DNA from: Alphaproteobacteria bacterium | GTDB taxonomy: Bacteria; Pseudomonadota; Alphaproteobacteria; 16-39-46; JABJFC01 | DNA length: 36,339 nt | Direction of reading: 5' to 3' | Assembly (NCBI GenBank): GCA_018662925.1 | Contig: JABJFC010000011.1 | Location: 1 to 36,339 of the forward strand | Shown here: piece after piece, positions 14,589 through 23,492 of the stretch | Layout of the letters: every line of letters begins with the position of its first letter | Position numbering within the stretch: the stretch's first letter is position 1 | Made by a program: the position numbers and the translations under genes | Notes under the pieces: generated by a model | Databases searched by the model: none | What the model was told of the DNA's origin: nothing | What the model saw: only the letters and a program-made list of their open reading frames with translations

Positions 14589-15584
14589 ATGGCGCAAGCA
14601 GTTAAGGATTTTTTGATAGATTCTGATGAGCTTTCAACGGCTCGTTGGGTTTTAGAACAAGAAGTTAAAGGCATTCAGGCTCTCAGCAAAAGTCTGGGCC
14701 AGCCTTTTATTGATGTCATTGATCTTTTGGCCAGTATCCCGTCCCACCAAGGACGCGTCGTTGTCACGGGGATGGGAAAGAGCGGACATGTGGGGCGTAA
14801 GTTGGCGGCGACGCTGGCATCCACGGGGCTCCCGGCTTTCTTTGTACATCCCGGAGAAGCAAGCCACGGTGATTTGGGCATGTTGACCAAGCATGATGTA
14901 CTTATTGCTCTTTCAAATTCTGGTGAAACCGATGAGTTGCGGAGCATACTGGCGTATAGCTGTCGTTTTTCCATTCCTTTGATTGCGATTACCTCTAAGG
15001 CGCAAAGTACACTCGCTAAGGCAGCAAAGATTGCTTTGGTGCTGCCGGAAGTCCCAGAGGCCTGCCCCAATGGTTTGACTCCAACAACATCTGCAACCAT
15101 GATGATGGTGCTGGGAGATGGGTTGGCAATTACGTTGCTCCAACGGAGAGGGTTTGCGGCAGAGGACTATAGAATTTTGCATCCTGGGGGTAATTTGGGA
15201 CGTCGGTTGCTTCGGGTGAAAGATTTGATGCATGGGAAGGAAACATTGCCTTTGGTAGGAGAAAAAGCCCTCATGGATGATGCTCTTCTTGTTATGACCG
15301 AGAAAAGTTTTGGCTGCGTGGGGGTTATTGACAGCGCTGGAAAGTTATTGGGGCTCATAACCGATGGTGACTTGCGTCGTCATATGGAACCACAACTCAT
15401 AAAGCAGCCTGTGACAAAGATTATGACTAAGAATCCTAAGACAATTACGTCGGATATCCTTGCGTTGGAGGCCACGCAAAGGATGAGCGAAAGGTCGATT
15501 ACAAGCTTATTTGTGGTGGATGATAGCGGAAAGCCAGAAGGTTTGATCCATGTGCATGATTGTCTTCGTTCGGGTCTGGTGTAG
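14589..15584 (+). CDS. kdsD: D-arabinose 5-phosphate isomerase (KdsD/KpsF family)
   Basis: It interconverts ribulose 5-phosphate and arabinose 5-phosphate, the first step to Kdo for LPS. The 331-residue protein has an SIS domain (about 40-185) with GMGKSGHVGRK (Lys64) and SNSGETDEL, the HPGEASHGDLGM segment, and two CBS domains (about 215-265 and 280-331) for regulation. It is followed by lptC after 12 bases, so Kdo synthesis and LPS export genes are probably co-transcribed. Confidence 0.95.
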   Translation: MAQAVKDFLIDSDELSTARWVLEQEVKGIQALSKSLGQPFIDVIDLLASIPSHQGRVVVTGMGKSGHVGRKLAATLASTGLPAFFVHPGEASHGDLGMLTKHDVLIALSNSGETDELRSILAYSCRFSIPLIAITSKAQSTLAKAAKIALVLPEVPEACPNGLTPTTSATMMMVLGDGLAITLLQRRGFAAEDYRILHPGGNLGRRLLRVKDLMHGKETLPLVGEKALMDDALLVMTEKSFGCVGVIDSAGKLLGLITDGDLRRHMEPQLIKQPVTKIMTKNPKTITSDILALEATQRMSERSITSLFVVDDSGKPEGLIHVHDCLRSGLV

Positions 15585-15596
15585 GAAGTAGAAATT

Positions 15597-16289
15597 ATGT
15601 CTAATACGAGAACTTTTATCCGAAAACAATCGCGACATAGTCCGACCAAGGCATTGGACATTCGACAAAATATCAGCCTTCTTAAGAAGGGGATTGTAGC
15701 TGTTGTTTTTGTGCTTTTAGGGATTCTGTTATTTTGGCCCTATTTGTCACGGGTTTCCTACGAGCCTCAGGATCTTCGGAATTCGACGTCCGAGTTGAAG
15801 GAAGAAATTGAAAAAAAACTCGTTATGAATCCTCACTATGAGGGCGTAGATGAAAAGAACCGACCGTATGAAATCAAGGCTGTAAGCGCCTTGAATGAAA
15901 CAGAAGATCGTGTGCGTTTAAATCATCCATATGGGAGTCTCACTTTAGAAGATGGGACCTTTATGACTTTGAAAGCAAATGAAGGTGTTTTCCATAGTCA
16001 GGATCGTGAGCTCACGCTGAAGGGAAATGTTATCTTGAACCACGATGGATATGTTTTTGAAACGACGGCTGTTGACGCGAATATAGCAAATAAAACGGCG
16101 CAAGGTGTTGATCCTGTGTGGGGGTATGGTGGTTACGGTAAGATATATGCAAAAGAAGGTTTTGAAATGATTGGGGCGAAGATCCGTTTCAAAGGTCGCC
16201 CTCATTTGACCATATATAATTCTCCAAGCCCTGAAACTCAAATGCCCCAAAAGATACATTCCAGCACTTCAGGAGGAAAGCATGTCTAA
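15597..16289 (+). CDS. lptC: LPS export system protein LptC
   Basis: LptC is the bitopic inner-membrane component that passes LPS from LptB2FG to LptA. The 230-residue protein has a cytoplasmic N-terminus, one membrane span (about residues 38-55, GIVAVVFVLLGILLFWP) and a periplasmic beta-jellyroll with repeated features such as GSLTLEDGTFMTLKANEG and LTLKGNVILNHDGY. A GGAAGTAG site precedes the ATG. It overlaps lptA by 8 bases. Sequence conservation in this family is low; the call rests on architecture and position. Confidence 0.88.
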   Translation: MSNTRTFIRKQSRHSPTKALDIRQNISLLKKGIVAVVFVLLGILLFWPYLSRVSYEPQDLRNSTSELKEEIEKKLVMNPHYEGVDEKNRPYEIKAVSALNETEDRVRLNHPYGSLTLEDGTFMTLKANEGVFHSQDRELTLKGNVILNHDGYVFETTAVDANIANKTAQGVDPVWGYGGYGKIYAKEGFEMIGAKIRFKGRPHLTIYNSPSPETQMPQKIHSSTSGGKHV

Positions 16290-17121
16290 AAAAATCACAA
16301 TTTTTTCCGTGGCTTGGTTTGGTTTGTTTTTTGTGGAGAACGTTGTTGCAACTGGGCTTCCTATCCAAAGCAGGGGGGCGCAACCTGTTCATATTGAGGC
16401 AGATGAAGTTACCTATGATCAAGACAATAGTTTGGCAATCGGAAGTGGTAATGCCTTTGTTCAAAAAGGCGATCAAATGGTATATGGAGATATTCTTACT
16501 GCTTACTTTCGCCCCAAGAAAACGTCACATGGTGGGGATGAAGGCGAAAAGGAAATATGGAAAGTTGTGGCAAAAGGGCATGTAAGAATTGTGACTCCTA
16601 CGGGAAAAGGTTTTGGCGAAGACGGCGAATATAACTTGGACAAAGGATCAATTGTCTTAAAGGGACATGGATTAAAGGCTGTTTCAGGCCAAGGAACGGT
16701 GCTGGCAAAGGATTCCTTAGAATATATGCTTTCTACGAATCAGATTATCGCCCGAGGGGATGCAATTGTTAAAAAGGAAGACCAAGTATTAAGGGCCCCG
16801 CTCGTAACGGCTTATTTTCATGAGAACGAGCAAAATGAGCTTGTGTTTAGCCATGCGGTTGCAAAAGGTGGTGCGATCCTAAACAACTCTGGGCAAATTG
16901 CCCAAGGAAATGAGGCATATTACGACACGACAACAGAAGAGACAATCTTGTCTGGATCTGTTAGAGTAACCGAGGGGAGTCGTCAGTTGAGGGGTGAACA
17001 TGGATCGTTTGACTCTAAAACAGGCGTAAGTCGGGTTGTAAACACTAAGGCCCAAAATGTGGGAACCAGATCGAATGACAGTAGAGTTCAGGTGCTTTTA
17101 TACTCTAAAAGGGCATCGTGA
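16282..17121 (+). CDS. lptA: LPS transport periplasmic protein LptA/OstA
   Basis: The 279-residue protein has a signal peptide (cleavage near VVATG, residue 24) and an OstA-like beta-jellyroll. Repeated strands such as PVHIEADEVTYDQDNSLAIG, AKGHVRIVTPTG and IIARGDAIVKKEDQ are typical of LptA/LptD N-domains. It bridges LptC and LptD across the periplasm. It is longer than E. coli LptA (185), with extra OstA repeats. A strong AGGAGG lies inside the end of lptC, and the ATPase gene lptB follows. Confidence 0.92.
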   Translation: MSKKITIFSVAWFGLFFVENVVATGLPIQSRGAQPVHIEADEVTYDQDNSLAIGSGNAFVQKGDQMVYGDILTAYFRPKKTSHGGDEGEKEIWKVVAKGHVRIVTPTGKGFGEDGEYNLDKGSIVLKGHGLKAVSGQGTVLAKDSLEYMLSTNQIIARGDAIVKKEDQVLRAPLVTAYFHENEQNELVFSHAVAKGGAILNNSGQIAQGNEAYYDTTTEETILSGSVRVTEGSRQLRGEHGSFDSKTGVSRVVNTKAQNVGTRSNDSRVQVLLYSKRAS

Positions 17122-17166
17122 ACTTTTTAGGGATGAAAGAGTACTAGTTTATATAATGAGGTTTGT

Positions 17167-17958
17167 ATGAGTGTTTCGGCTTTTCAAAAACCCCCCAGCG
17201 GGACATATGACTTTCCTACGGCAGTACAAGGCCTAAAGGGAAAGCTCGCGGGCGTTAACTTAGGCAAGGCCTACAAGGGCAGACCGGTGGTGCGTGAGGC
17301 AACATTCTATGTTTCTCAAGGGGAAATTGTTGGTCTCTTAGGACCGAATGGTGCGGGTAAAACCACTTGTTTTTACATGATTTCTGGCCTTGTTCGCCCC
17401 GATTTTGGCAATATATTCTTCGATGGACATGATATTACCAAGGTTCCCATGTATCGACGTGCACGGCTTGGTATTGGATATTTGCCTCAAGAAGCTTCTA
17501 TTTTCAGAGGGTTATCGGTTGAAAAGAATATTAAAGCAGTATTAGAGCTTTCGGAAAAGAATCCTGACGCTCGTGAAAGTCAGTTAGAAGATCTGCTGGC
17601 GGAGTTTTCTTTGACTCATTTGAGGCACGCAAATGCGTTGAGCCTATCAGGTGGGGAACGGCGTCGTGTGGAAATTGCCCGTGCTTTAGCAGCTCATCCC
17701 CAATATATCCTATTGGATGAGCCGTTGGCTGGGATCGACCCAATTGCCATTAAAGACATTCAGAATCTTATTTACCACTTGAAAGACAAGGGAATTGGCG
17801 TCCTAATTACCGATCATAATGTGCGTGAAACACTGGGAATTGTGGAGCGCGCCTATATCATGAACGAGGGCCATATTTTGGCTGATGGAACGCCTGACGA
17901 AATTATTAATCATGATGAAGTGCGTCGAATTTATCTAGGCGAAAAGTTCAGTTTATAG
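17167..17958 (+). CDS. lptB: LPS export ABC transporter ATP-binding protein LptB
   Basis: The 263-residue ATPase powers LPS extraction by LptFG. Motifs are Walker A GPNGAGKTT (59-67), Q-loop YLPQEAS (105-111), signature LSGGERRR (160-167), Walker B ILLDEP (181-186) and the TDHNVRET switch near 210. LptB-specific features are the PMYRRARLGIGYLPQE stretch and the C-terminal RRIYLGEKF tail. It has about 25 extra residues at the N-terminus. lptFG are elsewhere. The next gene is hpf, with no rpoN between. Confidence 0.96.
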   Translation: MSVSAFQKPPSGTYDFPTAVQGLKGKLAGVNLGKAYKGRPVVREATFYVSQGEIVGLLGPNGAGKTTCFYMISGLVRPDFGNIFFDGHDITKVPMYRRARLGIGYLPQEASIFRGLSVEKNIKAVLELSEKNPDARESQLEDLLAEFSLTHLRHANALSLSGGERRRVEIARALAAHPQYILLDEPLAGIDPIAIKDIQNLIYHLKDKGIGVLITDHNVRETLGIVERAYIMNEGHILADGTPDEIINHDEVRRIYLGEKFSL

Positions 17959-18101
17959 GCCTGAAAAAAAGCGTTTTCCCAATCCTTTTATAGTGGTTTT
18001 CACAATTTTTTTTCAAGAAATCTGAGTGTTTACGTTGACCTGGGTTGTCCTTGAGGGGTACCATGAAGATAGTAGAGAAACTTCAAAATGCGGAGGTGAG
18101 C

Positions 18102-18686
18102 ATGCAGATTAGGGTTGCTGGAAAGCAAATTGATATTGGGGATGCATTAAAAACGCATATCGAAGAGGCGTTAACAGGCGTTATATCAAAGTATTTTAAT
18201 AACACAATTGAAGCGAACGTTATTATTTCCAAAGAGGGATATTTGACGGGCGCCATCATTACAACCCATATGGGAAAAGGGCTGGATGTGCGCGGTCACG
18301 CGGATGGGGAGACACCCTATGTTGCCTTTGATAAGGCCTTAGAGAAATTAGAGCACCGTTTGCGGAAATATAAGAATCGGCTACGAGATCACCACAAAAA
18401 GGATAAAGAACACGAAAGCGTGACGGCGGCTCAGTATGTTTTAGAGACGGCTGAAGTGGAAGATGTTCCAGAGGCGGCACCTGCCGTTATAGCCGAGCTC
18501 ACAGCAGTTATTCCAACACTTTCGGTCAGTGAGGCTGTGATGCGGTTTGATTTAGCGGCTGTTCCAGTTCTTATGTTCCGAAACAGTGCCCATGGGGGCT
18601 ATAACATTATCTACCGTCGAACCGATGGGAACATTGGTTGGATAGATCCTGAAGGGGAATCAAATCCTTCGAGACTGATGGCTTAG
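18102..18686 (+). CDS. hpf: Long-form ribosome hibernation promoting factor
   Basis: HPF binds the 30S decoding region and, in the long form, dimerises 70S ribosomes to 100S in stationary phase. The N-terminal S30AE domain covers about residues 1-100 (start MQIRVAGKQIDIGDALK), a charged linker follows, and the C-terminal dimerisation domain (about 135-190) has AVMRFDLAAVPVLMFRNSAH and NIGWIDPE. The frame extends upstream to ATG 18063 and TTG 18045, but GGAGGTGAG directly before 18102 and homolog length (194 residues) fix the start. ptsN does not follow. Confidence 0.92.
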   Translation: MQIRVAGKQIDIGDALKTHIEEALTGVISKYFNNTIEANVIISKEGYLTGAIITTHMGKGLDVRGHADGETPYVAFDKALEKLEHRLRKYKNRLRDHHKKDKEHESVTAAQYVLETAEVEDVPEAAPAVIAELTAVIPTLSVSEAVMRFDLAAVPVLMFRNSAHGGYNIIYRRTDGNIGWIDPEGESNPSRLMA

Positions 18687-18863
18687 GTTCTTATTTTTGA
18701 TCAAAGAGTTATGTGGCATCTTGGGGCTTGAGGGTTAGCCGCTAGAGACGTCAAGGAATGGCTGACGTGAGGACTAATATCCGAGAGGTGGGGCATTGCA
18801 GGGTGTTAACAGCGGGTGTTGAGACTATGCAGCCTCAGGTGCTCTTTAATTCACCACTAAAAT
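18687..18863. other. Convergent intergenic region with nested inverted repeats
   Basis: This lies between the 3' ends of hpf and the minus-strand DUF465 gene. ACGTCA/TGACGT (18748-18753, 18763-18768) and a two-part stem GAGG+GCAT (18785-18796) with ATGC+CCTC (18827-18836) suggest secondary structure. No known RNA family or terminator was recognised. Confidence 0.35.
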
Positions 18864-19064
18864 TTAGGCAATTATATCAGGAAGTAGCTCATTTTCTATC
18901 TTTGAGATCTGATCTTTCAGGATGAGTTTTTCTTTTTTATAGCTCTGTATCAATATTTGATTTGGCAGTTGGGTAACCATTTCTCGCTCAATGGCTATTT
19001 TTAAATCCCGGTGCTTCATTTGAAGTCTAGCGAGTCTATATTTGAGCTCTTGATTTTCGTCCAT
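18864..19064 (-). CDS. DUF465 (YdcH-like) small coiled-coil protein
   Basis: A 66-residue, highly charged helical protein matching the DUF465 pattern: LARLQMKHRDLKIAIERE, then a turn and YKKEKLILKDQISKIE, the family's LKKxKLxLKDxI box. The function is unknown; members are short helical hairpins common in proteobacteria. It is convergent with hpf and divergent from pfk. A second, smaller member lies at 23493-23660. Confidence 0.82.
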   Translation of the reverse strand: MDENQELKYRLARLQMKHRDLKIAIEREMVTQLPNQILIQSYKKEKLILKDQISKIENELLPDIIA

Positions 19065-19179
19065 AAGTAACCACTTGTTGCATAAGCTGAAAAAACGTTG
19101 TACCTAAAAGTACCTATCCCAGTGAGAAAATATTTTATAAAATTCCTACAAAGTCATTTTACCATAATGGAGACGAAAG

Positions 19180-20268
19180 TTGAAGAAAATTGCAATTTTA
19201 ACGAGTGGTGGTGACTGTGCCGGACTGAATGCGATCATACGCGCCGTGACTTATCGTGCTATCCGCAAGTATGGTTGGAAGGTGTTTGGTATAAGGAATG
19301 GTACCATGGGGCTCTTAAAACGGCCCTTAGAGTTCGTTGAGATTGATTGTATGCTAGGCGGCCATGGGGATACCTTATTGCGCATGGGTGGGACCATTCT
19401 GGGGACTACAAACAAGGGGAACCCTTTCAAATACCCTCAGCCGGATGGCAGTTTTAAGGATCGTTCTGAAGAAATTATTGCAGGTTTTAGAGAATTGGAA
19501 CTTGATGCCCTTATTGGAATTGGGGGTGATGGTAGTCAGCGTATCCTTCACAAAATTGCAACTCAGGGGAAATTACCCTTTGTTGCTATTCCAAAAACCA
19601 TCGATAATGATTTGGGATTAACGGAAAATTCAGTAGGTTTTTCAACGGCTGTGGAGGTGGCGACTGAGGCCTTAGATAGGCTACAGCCTACCGCTGCCAG
19701 TCACGACAGGGTCATGATTCTAGAGGTGATGGGAAGAGATGCAGGCCATATAGCACTGACAGCAGGGATTGCGGGAGGGGCTGATATAATATTAATCCCA
19801 GAAATTCCCTATAAAATAAAAAATTTAGCTAACAAGATTAGTGAGTTACGCAAAGAAGGCCGAAATTTTTCCCTCGTTGTTGTGGCTGAAGCGGTTAAAA
19901 CTGAATCAGGAGTGCCTGTCGTCATGAAGGATCCCTCCGGCCAAGAGCGCTATGGGGGGATTGGACACTACCTTGGAGAGAGGCTTCAGGAGGTGATGGG
20001 GGTTGAAACGCGCGTAACGGTCTTAGGGCACGTACAGCGAGGTGGTCAGCCAGACTTCCGCGACCGTCTTATTGCGTCTGCTTTTGGTGTCCATGCGGTG
20101 GATCTAATCGCTGCTGGAAAATCTGACAGAATGGTGGCTTGGCAGAACAGGGAAGTTGTGGATGTCTCGGTGACAGAGGCCATTAATGAATATCAAGAAG
20201 TCGATGTTTCTGGAACCTTGGTACATACGGCAAAGGGCCTCGGCATTTCCTTTGGGGATAATAATTGA
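19180..20268 (+). CDS. pfkA: 6-phosphofructokinase
   Basis: It phosphorylates fructose 6-phosphate in glycolysis. The 362-residue protein has GGDCAGLNA at the N-terminus, IGGDGS (114-119), IPKTIDND (137-144) and MGRDAGHIAL. A Gly at the position equivalent to E. coli 104 suggests ATP as donor, while the Lys in PKTIDND is the residue of PPi-dependent enzymes. This combination marks the mixed-substrate (group III) branch, so the donor cannot be settled here. The start is TTG at 19180, with GGAGA upstream; the sequence aligns from MKKIAILTSGGD. Confidence 0.9.
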   Translation: MKKIAILTSGGDCAGLNAIIRAVTYRAIRKYGWKVFGIRNGTMGLLKRPLEFVEIDCMLGGHGDTLLRMGGTILGTTNKGNPFKYPQPDGSFKDRSEEIIAGFRELELDALIGIGGDGSQRILHKIATQGKLPFVAIPKTIDNDLGLTENSVGFSTAVEVATEALDRLQPTAASHDRVMILEVMGRDAGHIALTAGIAGGADIILIPEIPYKIKNLANKISELRKEGRNFSLVVVAEAVKTESGVPVVMKDPSGQERYGGIGHYLGERLQEVMGVETRVTVLGHVQRGGQPDFRDRLIASAFGVHAVDLIAAGKSDRMVAWQNREVVDVSVTEAINEYQEVDVSGTLVHTAKGLGISFGDNN

Positions 20269-20337
20269 TTTTATAGAATACTCGTTGTACAAAGGGTCTG
20301 TGCTATGAATTTTTTCAGATTTTAATAAGGAGTATCG

Positions 20338-20895
20338 ATGGCCCATCCACTCATGCCAAGGGCAACCGCAATATGGTTAGTTGACAATACAACGCTTTCA
20401 TTCGTGCAAATTGCCGAATTTTGCGGTCTACATGAGCTTGAGGTCCAGGCCATAGCTGATGGAGAAGTGGCTCAAAGTATGGTTGGTGTTGATCCCATTC
20501 AGGCTGGCCAACTTACCAGGGAAGAGTTAGAGCGTTGTAGCAAAGATAGCACGACGCGTTTAACATTGGTTGAAACGTCCTATGGGCACAAGATTGCCTC
20601 GCTGAAAAAAGAGCGCTATACACCTCGTGCACGTCGACAAGATCGCCCAGATGCCATCGCTTGGATTTTAAAGCATTGTCCAAATTTAACGGATCCCCAG
20701 GTTGTTCGGCTTATTGGGACAACCAAGCCAACCATTAATGCGATTCGTACGCGGACCCATTGGAATATGCAAAATCTGAAACCTCAAAATCCGGTTGTAC
20801 TTGGCTTTTGTTCCCAGGAAGATTTGGACAAAGTCATGGAAAAAGCTGAGGGTAATAAAAAAGCTGAGGGTACTAAAGAAGGCAAAAAGTCTTAA
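20338..20895 (+). CDS. trcR: DUF1013 cell-cycle transcriptional regulator TrcR
   Basis: An alphaproteobacteria-specific protein of 185 residues. The family signature MPRATAIWLVDNTTLSFVQ opens it, followed by FCGLHELEVQAIADGEVA, RRQDRPDAIAWILKHCP and a helix-turn-helix-like IGTTKPTINAIRTRTHWN. Members are reported as transcription regulators that associate with RNA polymerase during the cell cycle. The C-terminus carries a short repeated KKAEG tail. It lies 69 bases after pfk and 39 before the bactofilin-like gene. Confidence 0.9.
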   Translation: MAHPLMPRATAIWLVDNTTLSFVQIAEFCGLHELEVQAIADGEVAQSMVGVDPIQAGQLTREELERCSKDSTTRLTLVETSYGHKIASLKKERYTPRARRQDRPDAIAWILKHCPNLTDPQVVRLIGTTKPTINAIRTRTHWNMQNLKPQNPVVLGFCSQEDLDKVMEKAEGNKKAEGTKEGKKS

Positions 20896-20934
20896 ATAGA
20901 CGCTTCTCTTTCTTTTCCATATAAGGATGAATAA

Positions 20935-22026
20935 ATGCTGAATTTCCGTTTCCTGCTGAAAAGTATTGTTGGAGCGATGATGTTGCTTGTCTTTTCAAAC
21001 TCAATGGACCTAATGGCATCATCAGAGAACAGGGATCCACTTGATAAGTACGTCATTAGTGGTCCCAATGTGACGGTTGGGGAGTTATTGCCATTAGATG
21101 TGTCTCTCACGGGGGGAAGCATTAAAATTGGTAAGAATGCTGTCATTGAGGGGCATGCAAATATTGATGGTGATAACATCAATATCAGTGGAAGACTTAT
21201 GCGTGGCCTTAATGTTGCTGGATCCAGGTTGGTTATCTCGGGTTTGGTCGCAGGGGATATTCATGCAGACGTTGATACCTTGATCATTAAAAGTGGGGCA
21301 CAGATAGAGGGTAACGTGAATACCACTGGAAAACTGAAGAAGTATTTTGTTTCGCCAGATGCTGATATTGATGGAGAAGTATTTATCTCCTCTGGTGCTG
21401 TGAGAGAAGATTTTATTGACGAGTTGACGGAGGAATCAAAAGAGTTTTTTGAGAAAACATTCGAAACTTTTCAGTGTGCATGTGCCTCTTCAGTCATCAG
21501 GAAAATGGCGAGCGTGTGGCAGAGTTTCTACGGGGTTTTGGGTGCATTTGGCCTTGCTGGGATTAGTGGTTTCTTCATTTGGTTTAGCACTTTTTTGATT
21601 GGTTTCTTGCTATACATGATTGCTCCTAGATTTACTTGGCAGGCTGTTGAGATGGCACGCCTTCAGACAGGGCGGTGTTTTGGCTTGGGTGTATTTGCAC
21701 TTTTGGCGACTCCCATAGCTTTCCTGATTTTAATTCTTACAATTATAGGGATTCCCCTTGCTTTCGTGCTGGGATTTCTTGTGATGTTAATATTTGCCGT
21801 TGGAAAAATCATTGGTATTTGGTTAGTGGGTAATCTTGGACTTCGATTAACATCCTTTAAAGAAACGAAAAGTGGCAAGCTCCGCATAACTGCTTTCGCA
21901 TTAGCCATTCCAGTTGTTGGCTTCATAAGTGTCATTCCCATTTTGGGTTGGCTTTTTCTTGCCTCCCTCTTTCTCATTGGGTTTGGGAGTGTTTTTACAA
22001 CGCTTTTTCAGAGGCACCCCTTATAG
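20935..22026 (+). CDS. Bactofilin-like beta-helix protein with C-terminal membrane domain
   Basis: The 363-residue protein starts with a signal or anchor segment (residues 8-24). A polymer-forming beta-solenoid region of about 120 residues follows (repeats such as GGSIKIGKNAVIEGHANIDG, NISGRLMRGLNVAGSRLVISG and TLIIKSGAQIEGNV). After an acidic helix and a CAC motif near residue 181 come about five membrane spans with the LILTIIGIPLAFVLGFL core seen in such proteins. The solenoid would face the periplasm. A role in envelope organisation is inferred. AAGGATG precedes the start, and an O-antigen ligase-type gene follows 55 bases later. Confidence 0.8.
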   Translation: MLNFRFLLKSIVGAMMLLVFSNSMDLMASSENRDPLDKYVISGPNVTVGELLPLDVSLTGGSIKIGKNAVIEGHANIDGDNINISGRLMRGLNVAGSRLVISGLVAGDIHADVDTLIIKSGAQIEGNVNTTGKLKKYFVSPDADIDGEVFISSGAVREDFIDELTEESKEFFEKTFETFQCACASSVIRKMASVWQSFYGVLGAFGLAGISGFFIWFSTFLIGFLLYMIAPRFTWQAVEMARLQTGRCFGLGVFALLATPIAFLILILTIIGIPLAFVLGFLVMLIFAVGKIIGIWLVGNLGLRLTSFKETKSGKLRITAFALAIPVVGFISVIPILGWLFLASLFLIGFGSVFTTLFQRHPL

Positions 22027-22081
22027 CTCGCTGAAAAACCTTTCCTGAAGTTCTTGTAGTGCCAGAGTAAGGCTATCTATT

Positions 22082-23326
22082 ATGAAAACAGCCCATAATA
22101 TGCGAACTTGGTTATTTATTATTTTACTAGCTGCACTGCCCTTTGTAGCCTTTGGCGGTGGAAATGGTACCGTCATTCTCTTAGGCTTAGGTTTTTTCGC
22201 GTGCGCGTTTCCTACAAAGATAATCAAGGATATTCGTTTGCAGTGTGTTCCTTCTTTCATAATTGCCCTTTTTTGCTTCTTAATTTGGATGTTTGTCACT
22301 TGTATTTGGACGTTGGACCCTTTGCCAGCCCTTAGTACGGCTGTGAGATTCTCGGCGGTTTGTTTCATGGGAATTCTTGCTTATTTGGGACTTAAGAATT
22401 TGCCGGTGGGAAAATTTGGTCTGCTTTCACGTATTTTTTGGATAGGGATACTAGGGTTTCTTGCACTGCTTTGCTTTGAGAACTTGTCTAAAAATATGAT
22501 TATGGAAATGCTGGGAAAGGACGAAAGATCCTTCGGCCGTCCTAGTATTCTTTTTGCGCTTTTCTTTTTGCCCATGCTGTATGGCATTTTGGGCGAAGAA
22601 AAGGTGGCGTCTTTGCGGCAAAAAGGGATGATTTTGCCTCTACTCATTGGATTAGTTAGCCTGGGTGTTTTGTGGTACATGCCTGTAAGGGCTTCTTTTA
22701 CTGCTTTAACGGGGAGTATTCTTGCTTACTTCTTTTTTAAAAAATTTCCGAGAGGTGTATTGTTTTTTGGCGGATTTGTGACGATTTTGGCTCTTTTGCT
22801 TCCCTTGATTTTCCTATATTTTGATCTTCATAGAGTGGATCCCGATCTGCTTGCTCGCATTCCCTCCAGCTGGCAGCATCGATTAAACATATGGCATTTC
22901 GTATCAGAACAGATTTGGGCTAAGCCTTTTCTAGGATGGGGGCTTGATGCTTCTCGATGGATGCCGGGGGCTGACGGAACATTTCCCTATTACTACATAG
23001 AGGGGGGTAAGGTTATTGAAGGAATAGATCGCGGTTTGCTTCCATTACATCCTCACAGTATCTTTTTACACTTGTGGCTAGAGGTAGGAGTAGTAGGTAT
23101 CTTATTGTTTTTGTGGGTCTTTTGGTCGATTATTGCAAAAATTTATGATGCTAAAATAGACAGAGATAAACAGGCTGCGATCATGGCATGCATTTTTATG
23201 TGTACACTTGTGGCATCTACAAGCTTCGGAATATGGCAAAAATGGTGGGTTTCAAGTTTTTTCTTGCTTGCAATTGTTTGGAAAATCATTGTTTTGAGGG
23301 ACTTAAAAAAATTCCCAAATACATGA
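22082..23326 (+). CDS. O-antigen ligase/polymerase (WaaL/Wzy-type) family membrane protein
   Basis: A 414-residue protein with about 11 hydrophobic spans. The Wzy_C region shows HRLNIWHFVSEQIWAKPFLGWGLDASRW near residue 280 and then LPLHPHSIFLHLWLEVGVVG near 325, the conserved periplasmic Arg and His features of O-antigen ligases and polymerases. It joins or polymerises glycans on a lipid carrier at the periplasmic face. Ligase and polymerase cannot be told apart from sequence alone. It fits with the LPS genes further upstream. Confidence 0.85.
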   Translation: MKTAHNMRTWLFIILLAALPFVAFGGGNGTVILLGLGFFACAFPTKIIKDIRLQCVPSFIIALFCFLIWMFVTCIWTLDPLPALSTAVRFSAVCFMGILAYLGLKNLPVGKFGLLSRIFWIGILGFLALLCFENLSKNMIMEMLGKDERSFGRPSILFALFFLPMLYGILGEEKVASLRQKGMILPLLIGLVSLGVLWYMPVRASFTALTGSILAYFFFKKFPRGVLFFGGFVTILALLLPLIFLYFDLHRVDPDLLARIPSSWQHRLNIWHFVSEQIWAKPFLGWGLDASRWMPGADGTFPYYYIEGGKVIEGIDRGLLPLHPHSIFLHLWLEVGVVGILLFLWVFWSIIAKIYDAKIDRDKQAAIMACIFMCTLVASTSFGIWQKWWVSSFFLLAIVWKIIVLRDLKKFPNT

Positions 23327-23413
23327 ATAAGTTACTCTAAAAACGATTTAATCTACTGATATATAATCATTTTAAAAAAAATAGCACAGTAGTAATTTAC
23401 GTGGGAAGCATGA

Positions 23414-23419
23414 TATAAT
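23414..23419 (+). promoter_or_regulatory. -10 hexamer upstream of the small DUF465 gene
   Basis: A perfect TATAAT lies 73 bases before the ATG of the small gene at 23493. No convincing -35 was found, so only the -10 is called. Confidence 0.45.
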
Positions 23420-23492
23420 ATACATTATATAAAGGTCCCTCGACTCTTAGATTTGTCGATTTTGTTCAATTTTTTAAACAAGGAGGTCTCCC

